In this document: piece after piece, positions 1 through 7,654 of the stretch | Numbering within the stretch: position 1 is the stretch's first letter | How the letters are laid out: every line of letters starts with the position of its first letter | Source: Nitrosotalea devaniterrae | GTDB taxonomy: Archaea; Thermoproteota; Nitrososphaeria; Nitrososphaerales; Nitrosopumilaceae | Direction of reading: 5' to 3' | Assembly: GCA_900065925.1 (NCBI GenBank) | Contig: LN890280.1 | Location: forward strand, 1-64,000 | Length of the DNA stretch: 64,000 bases | Translations under genes and position numbers: made by a program | Notes under the pieces: model-generated | The model's database searches: none | The model's input: only the letters and a program-made list of their open reading frames with translations | Told to the model about the DNA's origin: nothing

Positions 1-1242
1 TTACACAAGATCTTCCAAAGTTAGATCTTCTTTGAATGCTTTTTTCACAGTATCAGCATTTAATGTTAGATTGAATTTTTTTGTCCTACCATGCATTCCT
101 TGATGAATAATTTTTCCTGTAATTAGTCCAGTCATTTCTATCTCGCTTAACATTTGTGTAATCCTGCGTTGTGTGAGTTCCTTTTGTCTTGTAATTTTAC
201 AGAGGTTTTTGTATGATTGGTATATCTCACCGGTAGTATTTCCACTTGCCTTCATTACTGCAAGTATGAGTAATTTTTCGTGTAATGGATATGAATTCAA
301 TGCCGTGGTTTCCTTGTCTTCTTCCATCTTAAGGGCGGCTCTTCGTATTTGGTCCTCTTTTACAGTATCAGATTGTTCACGCTCAGCAATCTCGCCTGCA
401 ACACGTAGAAGATCTATTGCTCTTCTTGCGTCACCATGCTCTTGGCCAGACATGGCAGAACAGAGGTTTACCGCAGCCTGCTCTACTGTATTTGGTATAA
501 AGGCGACTTTGATACGTTCTTCAAGAATTTCTTTGATCTGTCCGACAGTATAATTGGTAAAGATGACTTCTTCCTCACTTAGGCTGCTTAAGACCCTAGG
601 ATCTAGCCGTTCCTTGAATGTAAGATCGTTAGAAATTCCTATCAAAGTTAATGTGCCTTTTTTTAGCCTCTCATTAGCTCTTGTTAATGAATAGAATACA
701 TCCTTGCCTGACTTAGAAACAAGTTCTACAAGATAGTCGATTTCATCTATTACAAACACTGTATTTAGGCCATTTTTTTCAATTGTTGAAATAATACGGT
801 TGAATACTTCACTAATTGAAAGTCCTGTGGAAGGTAGTTCTTTTTGAGATAAAAGGCCTAACTGCCTGCCTAATTTTACTAATAATCCATAGAGAGTGGT
901 TTCCTCTTTTGCATTTGCATAAAGTAATTGGATAGGAAAAGAATTCTCCTTTACTCTTTCCTGTATTTTACCCAGAACTTTTTTGACTACAAGAGTTTTA
1001 CCTGTACCTGGTTTTCCATAAACCAATAAGTTGGAAGGACGTGATTTTTTTAATAATGGTAATAATGATTGGGTGACCTTTTTTTGTTCATCTTCACGGT
1101 GTAAAATTATATCTGGAATAAACGAAAAATGTAGGACTTCACGGTTTTTGAATAATGATTTACCACTCTGTGCATCATCAAGTAATTTATCAATCGGATC
1201 CTTTGTCATAGACCCACACACCACTGTTTCGTCTCTATCCAC
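1..1242 (-). CDS. cdc6: Cdc6/Orc1 replication initiator
   Basis: Archaeal Orc1/Cdc6 AAA+ ATPase that binds origin recognition boxes and loads MCM. The 413-residue frame has Walker A (GKPGTGKT, about residues 77-84), Walker B (VFVIDEIDYL, about 162-171), a sensor-1 region (LIGISND) and a C-terminal winged-helix domain (about 310-400), which is the normal family length and order. The stop codon is the first three bases of the window. The start shown is GTG at 1242; an ATG at 1209 is an equally good start because the TATA-like element near 1262 would begin a transcript near 1236. The gene points away from the adjacent intergenic region, which holds canonical ORB elements, so it is very likely the initiator of that origin. 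Confidence 0.95.
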   Translation of the reverse strand: MDRDETVVCGSMTKDPIDKLLDDAQSGKSLFKNREVLHFSFIPDIILHREDEQKKVTQSLLPLLKKSRPSNLLVYGKPGTGKTLVVKKVLGKIQERVKENSFPIQLLYANAKEETTLYGLLVKLGRQLGLLSQKELPSTGLSISEVFNRIISTIEKNGLNTVFVIDEIDYLVELVSKSGKDVFYSLTRANERLKKGTLTLIGISNDLTFKERLDPRVLSSLSEEEVIFTNYTVGQIKEILEERIKVAFIPNTVEQAAVNLCSAMSGQEHGDARRAIDLLRVAGEIAEREQSDTVKEDQIRRAALKMEEDKETTALNSYPLHEKLLILAVMKASGNTTGEIYQSYKNLCKITRQKELTQRRITQMLSEIEMTGLITGKIIHQGMHGRTKKFNLTLNADTVKKAFKEDLTLEDLV

Positions 1243-1254
1243 ATATGGATTCTA

Positions 1255-1352
1255 CTATACTAATTAGATTAGAATAGAATAACTAAACCAAATTTAGTAT
1301 ATCATTAATTATTTTTATTTTATTTTTCATTAAAAAAATAATTTTAAAAAAG
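1255..1352. other. AT-rich stretch, candidate duplex unwinding element
   Basis: Nearly pure A/T sequence with long A and T runs, lying between the cdc6 start and the first ORB-like site. Its place beside the ORBs suggests the melting site of the origin. It also overlaps the cdc6 promoter (a TATA-like element near 1262), so part of the bias may simply be promoter. Confidence 0.5.
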
Positions 1353-1379
1353 CTAGAGTGGAAGTATAGGTGTGTGGGT
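1353..1379 (+). repeat. ORB-like element, degenerate, opposite orientation
   Basis: Reads CTAGAGTGGAAGTATAGG followed by TGTGTGGGT on the plus strand. The GAGTGGAA core and a G-rich tail match the complement of the ORB at 1509-1536, with an insertion before the G tract. It faces the two good ORBs, as expected for boxes flanking an unwinding site. The match is partial. Confidence 0.45.
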
Positions 1380-1446
1380 CTTCCTAGGATGATCTTAACA
1401 ATTAGTGAACTTTCTGTTAACTTTTGGTCCAGAAGAGCCCAAAATG

Positions 1447-1474
1447 ACCCCTTTATTTCCAGTCTAGGCGTGAA
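1447..1474 (-). repeat. Origin recognition box 1
   Basis: On the minus strand this reads CTGGAAATAAAGGGGT at its core. That is the archaeal ORB pattern (dyad TCCA..GGAAA, then AAAGGGGT, the G-string). It aligns over 27 bases with the box at 1509-1536 in the same orientation. Confidence 0.75.
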
Positions 1475-1508
1475 GATAGGTCTTAACATTGTTAATATCC
1501 TAAAGAAT

Positions 1509-1536
1509 ACCCCTTTGTTTCCACTCCAGGCATGAG
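1509..1536 (-). repeat. Origin recognition box 2
   Basis: On the minus strand the core is GGAGTGGAAACAAAGGGGT, an almost perfect match to the canonical archaeal ORB (dyad element plus G-string) known from Pyrococcus and Sulfolobus origins. This is the best initiator site in the window. Confidence 0.85.
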
Positions 1537-1588
1537 TTTTAGGGGTATTTGGATATAAAGTCCAGAGAGGCTGTTAAGATGCTAAAAA

Positions 1589-1614
1589 CACTCCTTCGTG
1601 ACCTAGGCAGTGAA
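1589..1614 (-). repeat. ORB-like element, degenerate
   Basis: Shares the CCTAGGCAGTGA / CTCCAGGCATGA flank and a CTT(C/T)GT core with the two good boxes, but the G-string complement is broken (CACTCCTT instead of CCCCTTT). Possibly a weak third site in the same orientation. Confidence 0.35.
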
Positions 1615-1687
1615 TGTTAACAAACCTAGGTGTTAACAATTCTTCTATGATCTATTCAAGTGTTAACTGGTTACCAGATCGATCCCA

Positions 1688-2083
1688 ATGGCCCGAAAAA
1701 GAATCAGAATAGACTTGGAAGACTCAGATGGAGCCAAGTACAACTTTAGCCTAGAGGGTAATGTTACCCGTGAAAAGATGCTAAAGATATTCGAATTGAT
1801 GAATCTAATGAACATAGAAGAGCCTGAGGCTGCAACCCAATTGGATTCCATTGGTGCCAAGATATGGAATGTCATAGACAAGAACTTTCCAATAGGTAAG
1901 TTTACCTCTTCAATGATATTGGAAAAGTACGAAGACGAGTATGAAGAGCCAATCAAATTAAGCGTGATTTCCACATATCTTTCCAGGTTTGCGGTAAAGG
2001 GAAGAGTGGCTAGGGAAAAACAAGGAAAAGAATGGGCCTACCAAATACTAAAGATAGCCCAGAGAGAGAAAAACCCAACTTAG
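1688..2083 (+). CDS. Small basic/acidic DNA-binding-like protein next to the origin
   Basis: 131-residue protein that I do not recognise as a named family. The N-terminus (residues 1-25) is a short strand-rich segment with a basic MARKRIRIDL start. The middle and C-terminal part (about 45-125) looks like a winged helix: a helix pair with YLSRFAVKGRV as a possible recognition helix, then a wing ending EWAYQILKIA. It begins 151 bp after the second ORB, and a GTTAAC element at 1662-1667 sits where a TATA box would lie for a leaderless ATG. Its position suggests a regulator of, or partner in, the origin region, but that is inference from context only. Confidence 0.8.
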   Translation: MARKRIRIDLEDSDGAKYNFSLEGNVTREKMLKIFELMNLMNIEEPEAATQLDSIGAKIWNVIDKNFPIGKFTSSMILEKYEDEYEEPIKLSVISTYLSRFAVKGRVAREKQGKEWAYQILKIAQREKNPT

Positions 2084-2232
2084 GAGATTACTACCTTTTT
2101 GACTACTAGGTGATCGCCATCTATTGTGATCTTGACATAATCTCCTTTCTGAAGCTCCAAGAATTTTCTAAAGTCCTTAGGAATTGAGATTGTTCCTGCA
2201 GTGGTAATTTTGATTAATTGCTCATTAGGCAT
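2080..2232 (-). CDS. AbrB/SpoVT-fold DNA-binding protein, 50 aa
   Basis: Short gene translated by hand: MPNEQLIKITTAGTISIPKD start, then a segment ending LVVKKVVIS. The KITTAGTISIPKDFRKFLEL pattern followed by GDYVKI is the swapped-hairpin AbrB/MazE fold, common in archaea as small antitoxin-like or transition regulators. It converges on the upstream 131-aa gene and the two stop codons overlap by 3 bases. No partner toxin gene is adjacent. ATG at 2232 has a TATA-like run (TTATAATATTAT) just upstream on the minus strand. Confidence 0.75.
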   Translation of the reverse strand: MPNEQLIKITTAGTISIPKDFRKFLELQKGDYVKITIDGDHLVVKKVVIS

Positions 2233-2406
2233 GATATAATATTATAATAACAATAATTTAAGAATTTAGTATTATCTAGGATTATTAATTTACTATGATT
2301 TTAGACGACTTTGACAGAAAAAGTGAAGGGATTGAAGATTAACCAACTGGAAAATTACTAAAATAAAGTCTTAATTTCTTGATCTGAAAACTAATGATGC
2401 GCTAAA

Positions 2407-2964
2407 TTATTGGGCTGGTGCCATCTTGACAACCCCTATTCTTGTGAGACCCTTGTCAGTTATTTTATAGGAAAATGGCTTTGTTGACATGTCTCTTTCA
2501 ACCAAACCGTCCTCAAACAACTTCTTTAACATACGTGATGTATGTTCTCGAGTCCTTCCTATTGTGACCTGGATATCACGTGATGTCATAGGCTTCTCTG
2601 TGATTAATCGCAGAATGTGATCAGTCGCACTACCAAACTGCATATTTTGGATTCTTTCCTTTGGCTTGTCTTCTTTGACCATAACCGGAGGCTCTTGCTG
2701 CACTTTCTGCTCCTTTGGCCTTGGAATTTGCGCCTGAGGAATTTCCTCTGTTTCTTGTGTCATTTCTAGTGAATCTAAACGAATTTTCATATCTATTAGT
2801 AAGTTTTCATAATATTGTAAGCGTTCTGTTAGAATTTTTGCATTTTCAGACTCTGATACTAGTCGTGGTTTTATCTTATTGTAGACTGTAATAGCTACAA
2901 GCCCACCAATGAATGAAGCAAAGACGCCTAGAATGACACCTATATCTGGTATGTCTACTAACAT
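2407..2964 (-). CDS. Membrane-anchored coiled-coil winged-helix protein
   Basis: 185-residue protein with three parts. An N-terminal transmembrane helix (about residues 7-28, IGVILGVFASFIGGLVAI) comes first. A predicted coiled coil follows (about 38-70), then a Pro/Gln/Lys-rich linker. The C-terminal winged helix (about 110-180) contains SRDIQVTIGRTREHTSRMLKKL as helix-turn-helix and a DKG-type wing. The DNA-binding domain would face the cytoplasm, giving a membrane-tethered regulator. A GTG precedes the ATG by one codon; I take the ATG at 2964. Ligand or target genes are not evident. Confidence 0.85.
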   Translation of the reverse strand: MLVDIPDIGVILGVFASFIGGLVAITVYNKIKPRLVSESENAKILTERLQYYENLLIDMKIRLDSLEMTQETEEIPQAQIPRPKEQKVQQEPPVMVKEDKPKERIQNMQFGSATDHILRLITEKPMTSRDIQVTIGRTREHTSRMLKKLFEDGLVERDMSTKPFSYKITDKGLTRIGVVKMAPAQ

Positions 2965-3099
2965 CACGGTGTTACATTAGATGATGTGATTTATCATATT
3001 TGAGTAAAATTATTTCACACCTTACACATCAATATCAGACATATTTTATCACAACTCATCACAACACCTTCCTGGAAACATGCCTATTTTGAAGCCAAA

Positions 3100-3462
3100 T
3101 CATAGTTTACAAGTTCGTTTTAGTAGTTCTCGTATCACAGACATGATTTCTTCCTCACGTTCAGAAAAAACATCACTACTTTTAATCACAGAAACTTGTT
3201 CGGAAAGGCGATTTATCACATCCATATCATCATCACTAAGTACGCCTAGGCCTCTAAGCAAGATCCACGAATAGCATAGTGCTGTCAACTTGTCTTTACA
3301 CTGAGTGACTTGTCGATAAAATGCCCCTTTACTGATAGTAAACTGTGAGTCTGTAAGGTTCTTACGTTTTAAAATAATTTCAATTTGTCTTTCAGTAAAT
3401 AATGATTTTTCTATTATTTGTCTTGTAATATTATTAAAATTATCATCTGGTGGAGTGCTCAT
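3100..3462 (-). CDS. Conserved helical protein, possible HTH regulator
   Basis: About 120 residues, not assigned to a named family. It begins MSTPPDDN and is almost wholly helical. LFTERQIEIILKRK followed by SKGAFYRQVTQCKDKL resembles a sigma-region-4/LuxR-like helix-turn-helix at about residues 20-55, followed by a second helical unit with an FSEREEEIM repeat of the same FTERQIE motif near the end. The longer frame would begin at 3492, but its extra 10 hydrophobic residues overlap the promoter, so I prefer the ATG at 3462. It is divergent from the GGGP synthase operon with 66 bp between starts. Confidence 0.75.
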   Translation of the reverse strand: MSTPPDDNFNNITRQIIEKSLFTERQIEIILKRKNLTDSQFTISKGAFYRQVTQCKDKLTALCYSWILLRGLGVLSDDDMDVINRLSEQVSVIKSSDVFSEREEEIMSVIRELLKRTCKL

Positions 3463-3528
3463 AGCTATACAAATCTGTATAACTATATTCAATTAAACTT
3501 TTAATCAATAGGTATTCAACCACTTCGT

Positions 3529-4278
3529 ATGCAAAAGACAGAAAATTATCTTCATGTTATCAGGAAGAAAAAGGGCACACTTCTCTTTGTATTGATTGAC
3601 TCTGAAAATTCTGCAGGACACTCTGCTTCAACTTTAGCCAAAGAAGCAGAAAAGAGTGGTGCCTCGGCAATTTTGGTTGGTGGTTCATCAGCCACTGATC
3701 AACTCACCATGACTGAGACTGTATCTAGCATTAAAAAAGCAGTAAAGATACCTGTAATTCTCTTTCCTGGTAACGTTACAGGCGTGGTTCCTGGTGCTGA
3801 TGCAATACTATTTAGCTCACTTTTGAACTCTGATAATCCCTACTTTATCTCACAGGCACAGGCCTTGGGAGCACCAAGTGTTCTAAGATTTGGTCTTGAA
3901 CCTCTTCCTACCGCCTATATCATTATTGGTGAGGGAACTACTGTCTGGCATGTCGGTTCAGTAAGAACAATTCCATTTGACAAACCTAGCCTGGCCGTCA
4001 TGTATGCCCTATCGGCCCAGTTCATGGGGATGAGATTCGTATATCTTGAAGCAGGTTCTGGAGCCAAATCTAATGTAAAACCCGAGATGGTTGCAGCAGT
4101 AAGAAAACTTTTCAAAGGATTTCTTATAGTAGGAGGAGGCATTCGTAGTCCAGAAACTGCTGAAGAGATAGCCAAAGCTGGTGCAGATGCCATAGTGATT
4201 GGAACCTTCATTGAGAAGGGTGGAAGTTTCAAAACGATTTCCGATATCGTAAAAGCCATCCAATCTGTAAGGAAATAA
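3529..4278 (+). CDS. Geranylgeranylglyceryl phosphate synthase
   Basis: Makes the first ether bond of archaeal lipids by joining geranylgeranyl diphosphate to sn-glycerol-1-phosphate. The 249-residue TIM barrel shows the family signatures: FVLIDSENSAG at strand 1, ILVGGSSATD for the phosphate site, PVILFPGNVTGVVPGADAIL, YLEAGSGA, and a C-terminal VGGGIRSPE then GADAIVIGTFIE phosphate-binding region. Length is typical for the larger archaeal group. It is followed after one base by the PolD large-subunit gene, so lipid synthesis and replication genes share a transcript here. Confidence 0.95.
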   Translation: MQKTENYLHVIRKKKGTLLFVLIDSENSAGHSASTLAKEAEKSGASAILVGGSSATDQLTMTETVSSIKKAVKIPVILFPGNVTGVVPGADAILFSSLLNSDNPYFISQAQALGAPSVLRFGLEPLPTAYIIIGEGTTVWHVGSVRTIPFDKPSLAVMYALSAQFMGMRFVYLEAGSGAKSNVKPEMVAAVRKLFKGFLIVGGGIRSPETAEEIAKAGADAIVIGTFIEKGGSFKTISDIVKAIQSVRK

Positions 4279-4279
4279 C

Positions 4280-7200
4280 ATGTCTGAGAACCTAGCATTG
4301 CGACTCAAAGAAGTCCCAATGCCTCAAGACTATTTTGACTATTACACCAAGATATCAGAAGAAGTTTTTACTATTTTTGGACAGGCCGCATCTGCCAAGG
4401 CAACACTTGCAGATTCTTCTGGTATGGTAGAACCAAAGATTGCATTTGATCTTGCAGATCGTGTATCCAAAATGCACGACATTGATGTAACTGACAATCT
4501 TAGGTCTCTCATTCAAAATACTACCAAAGAATTGGCTGCCCTCAAGCTTGCAGAGGACATAGCTCAAGGCAAGTATTCTGGGCCTGATACTGGGCTTCAG
4601 GAAAAACTTGATCTTGCCGTGCGTGTGGCTTTGGCTATAGTTACAGAAGGAGTCACCATTGCACCTCTCCAAGGAATAAGTGAGGTACAAATCAAAAAAA
4701 ATGCAGATGGTTCTGAATATCTATCTGTATCATTTGCAGGTCCTATTAGATCAGCAGGAGGAACAGAAGCTGCCTCTACCATGCTTATTGCAGATCATGT
4801 GCGAAAGATAGCTGGACTTGCAAAATATCAGGCAAATTCATTTGATGATGAGACTGGTCGATTTGTGGAAGAGTTAAGGGTATACGAGAGAGAAGTTGGA
4901 AGCTTTCAATTCCATGTTCCAGATCAAGATGTGATAAATGTTATCTCTAATCTTCCAGTTGAACTTGATGGTGTAGATACCGACCTAGTTGAGATTGTAA
5001 GCCATAGAAACATGGTACGAATAGGTACCAATAGAGTACGAGGCGGAGCCCTTCGTGTACTAAATGATGGACTCATTGGAAGATCCCGTAAACTACTCAA
5101 ACTCATTGAATTGTACAAGCTTGATGGCTGGGATTGGCTCAAAGACCTCAAAGGGGCTATCCAGACAGGTGATGCAGATGCAGCAGCTCACAGAATGAGA
5201 GAGGTGATTACAGGAAGATCAGTACTTTCCATGCCTAAAAAACTTGGGGGATTTCGATTAAGATATGGCCGTTCATGCAATACTGGCTTTGCCTCAATTG
5301 GTATTCATCCTGTAGTTGCAGAGATACTTGACCATGCCATAGCCGTGGGGACTCAGATTAAACTTGATGTCCCTGGAAAAGCTTCTACTGTAGCCTTTGT
5401 GGATTCTATTGATACACCAATTGTCAGACTAACCAACGGTAATGTTGTAAAAATAAAAGATACTGCTCATGGGATTCATCTAAAACCACACATTGCAAAA
5501 ATTCTACATCTTGGAGATATTTTGATCAGTTATGGAGATTTTCTGGAAAACAATGCAGAGCTTGTACCTACCGGATATGTGGAAGAGTTCTGGTCCCAGG
5601 AACTATTAGACAAAGTAACCAAGTATGAACCAAATGATACTGAACTTCTAGGTTATGTAAACAAGATTCCAGAACTAGAGGAAGCATTTAGGATATCATT
5701 GAATTTTGGAATTGGTCTTCATCCACATTATCTCTATTATTGGGATCAAATCACAATTGAGGAATTTGAAAAAATTCTCAAACCTACAAAATATGAATCA
5801 GATCTTATTATTTACCCAACTGAGGCAAAAGATATTCTGGAAAAATTGGGTGTTCCTCATGAAGTTGCAGGCAACACCATTATCCTAAAAGATGTAGAGG
5901 CAAAAGTTTTCTTTTATTTATTATTTAGAAAACCAGTACAACTTGAAAAAGATCTTTCTGTTCCTCAAATCATAACAAACTCATCTGGCATAAAAATACC
6001 AAACAAGTTTTCAACCTCTATTGGAGTAAGGGTTGGGAGGCCAGAAAAAGCTGCACTCCGAAAAATGAAACCGCCGGTTCATACTTTGTTTCCAGTTGGA
6101 AACAAAGGTGGAGCATCCAGAGATTTGCTCAAGGCAGCAAAGCAACCAAACTTTTACTGTAACATATACAATAGATTCTGCAAAACGTGTAACGTACCTT
6201 CCATTAGCATAGCATGTCCAAAATGTCACACAAAAACAAGTACGATTTTCATATGTAACAAATGCAGAGATGAACTTGATACAGACTATTGTGCAAAATG
6301 CAAATCACGAACACATGCACACTCATACCGCTCATTTCCTCTCAAAGATCTACTATATGCAGCCCAAGAGAGGACTGGATTTAGGGCACAGGAACCATTC
6401 AAGGGCGTAAAGGAGCTCATAAACCAAGACAGAGTGCCAGAGCCGCTTGAAAAAGGCCTGATAAGGCAAAGTCTTGGACTCAATGTCTTCAAGGACGGCA
6501 CAATTAGATTTGATACAACAAATGCTCCACTCTCACACTTCAAACCTTCTTGGATTGGAACAACACCGGAAAAACTGGTTAAACTTGGATACACTCATGA
6601 TACCAACGGCAATCCACTTGAAAACTCTGATCAGCTTGTTGAACTCCGAGTACAAGATGTGATAATTCCTAAAGAATGTGGAGACAGCCTTGTTTTTGTC
6701 TGTCAATATATTGACCGAGAGCTTGCAAAACTCTTTGGGCGCCAATCATTTTACAATGTAAAAAGTAGTGATGATCTGGTAGGTCATCTTATCATTGGTC
6801 TTGCACCGCATACATCTGTTGGAATTGTGGGCAGAATAATTGGATACACCAATACTCAAGTGTGTCTTGGAACTGCAGTATGGCATTCTGCAAAAAGGCG
6901 TGATGCTGATGGTGATGCAGACTCTATAATGTTGTTAATGGATAGTTTACTTAATTTTTCAAGGCTGTTTTTGTCTGACAGAATTGGTGGGTTGATGGAT
7001 GCTCCACTACTTGTTCAACCTATTGTAATTCCCCAAGAAGTACAAAGACAAGCTCACAACTTTGAGGTTGTAAAGGCATATCCACTTTCATTCTTTGAAT
7101 CTACTCTCAAAAAGGAGAAAGCAAGTGAGATCAAAGATGTTGAGATTCTAAAATCAAGATTAGAAACAGAAAGGCAATTTCTTGGACATGACTTTACACA

Positions 7201-7654
7201 TCCTACATCTACTCTGACCACATCAAAATCAAGAAGTGCCTACTCTACACTTGGTTCGCTGCTTGAGAAGCTTGACATGCAAATCAGAACTGCAGATATC
7301 ATAAACGCGGTTGATCCAAGTGAAGTGGTATCAATGGTAATGACCACTCACCTACTTCCGGATATCATGGGTAACCTCAGAGCTTATTCCGGCCAGTCTT
7401 TTCGTTGTACTGCATGTGGCGCAAGTTATAGGAGAGTTCCTCTCATAGGAAAATGCCTTGAATGCGACAATAAACTAATTCAAACCATGACAAGGCCATC
7501 TGTACAAAAATATCTCAAACTTGCAAGAAGAATGCTAAACAAGTATACAATCACGCCATATCTTCGAGGACGTGTACTTTCACTCTTGGATGAATTGGAG
7601 CTAGTATTTGGTAAAGAAGAAAGTAGTCAGTCTATTCTTACAGACTTTGCCTAG
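4280..7654 (+). CDS. polC: DNA polymerase D large subunit DP2
   Basis: Catalytic subunit of the archaeal D-family replicative polymerase; the partner DP1 is not in this window. At 1124 residues it is near the normal intein-free length. Visible features are the N-terminal EGVTIAPLQGISEV and GPIRSAGGTEAA segments, and a cysteine-rich zinc-binding region at about 627-672 (several C-x2-C pairs). The active-site loop RRDADGDADS at about 873-882 has the conserved aspartates. A second zinc finger lies at about 1043-1062 (C-x2-C ... C-x2-C), with the clamp-binding tail region after it. No intein interrupts the active site. The stop overlaps the glyA stop by 4 bp, tail to tail. Confidence 0.97.
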   Translation: MSENLALRLKEVPMPQDYFDYYTKISEEVFTIFGQAASAKATLADSSGMVEPKIAFDLADRVSKMHDIDVTDNLRSLIQNTTKELAALKLAEDIAQGKYSGPDTGLQEKLDLAVRVALAIVTEGVTIAPLQGISEVQIKKNADGSEYLSVSFAGPIRSAGGTEAASTMLIADHVRKIAGLAKYQANSFDDETGRFVEELRVYEREVGSFQFHVPDQDVINVISNLPVELDGVDTDLVEIVSHRNMVRIGTNRVRGGALRVLNDGLIGRSRKLLKLIELYKLDGWDWLKDLKGAIQTGDADAAAHRMREVITGRSVLSMPKKLGGFRLRYGRSCNTGFASIGIHPVVAEILDHAIAVGTQIKLDVPGKASTVAFVDSIDTPIVRLTNGNVVKIKDTAHGIHLKPHIAKILHLGDILISYGDFLENNAELVPTGYVEEFWSQELLDKVTKYEPNDTELLGYVNKIPELEEAFRISLNFGIGLHPHYLYYWDQITIEEFEKILKPTKYESDLIIYPTEAKDILEKLGVPHEVAGNTIILKDVEAKVFFYLLFRKPVQLEKDLSVPQIITNSSGIKIPNKFSTSIGVRVGRPEKAALRKMKPPVHTLFPVGNKGGASRDLLKAAKQPNFYCNIYNRFCKTCNVPSISIACPKCHTKTSTIFICNKCRDELDTDYCAKCKSRTHAHSYRSFPLKDLLYAAQERTGFRAQEPFKGVKELINQDRVPEPLEKGLIRQSLGLNVFKDGTIRFDTTNAPLSHFKPSWIGTTPEKLVKLGYTHDTNGNPLENSDQLVELRVQDVIIPKECGDSLVFVCQYIDRELAKLFGRQSFYNVKSSDDLVGHLIIGLAPHTSVGIVGRIIGYTNTQVCLGTAVWHSAKRRDADGDADSIMLLMDSLLNFSRLFLSDRIGGLMDAPLLVQPIVIPQEVQRQAHNFEVVKAYPLSFFESTLKKEKASEIKDVEILKSRLETERQFLGHDFTHPTSTLTTSKSRSAYSTLGSLLEKLDMQIRTADIINAVDPSEVVSMVMTTHLLPDIMGNLRAYSGQSFRCTACGASYRRVPLIGKCLECDNKLIQTMTRPSVQKYLKLARRMLNKYTITPYLRGRVLSLLDELELVFGKEESSQSILTDFA

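Larger units (their letters stand above)
1243..1687. other. oriC: Replication origin (oriC) region
   Basis: Non-coding 445-bp region between cdc6 and a small DNA-binding gene. It holds two clear archaeal origin recognition boxes (1447-1474 and 1509-1536, same orientation, 62 bp apart). It also holds two weaker ORB-like sites (1353-1379 in the opposite orientation and 1589-1614), an extremely AT-rich stretch at 1255-1352, four GTTAAC hexamers and three CCTAGG hexamers. ORBs beside orc1/cdc6 with an AT-rich unwinding element is the established archaeal origin layout. Which strand synthesis starts where is not visible. Confidence 0.85.

Noticed and set aside
3080-3274. Plus-strand frame overlapping the 3100-3462 gene
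   Set aside because: Shadow frame with Ser-rich composition and no promoter.
6895-6930. Possible intein in PolD DP2
   Set aside because: The active-site region is continuous and the protein has the length of an uninterrupted DP2.
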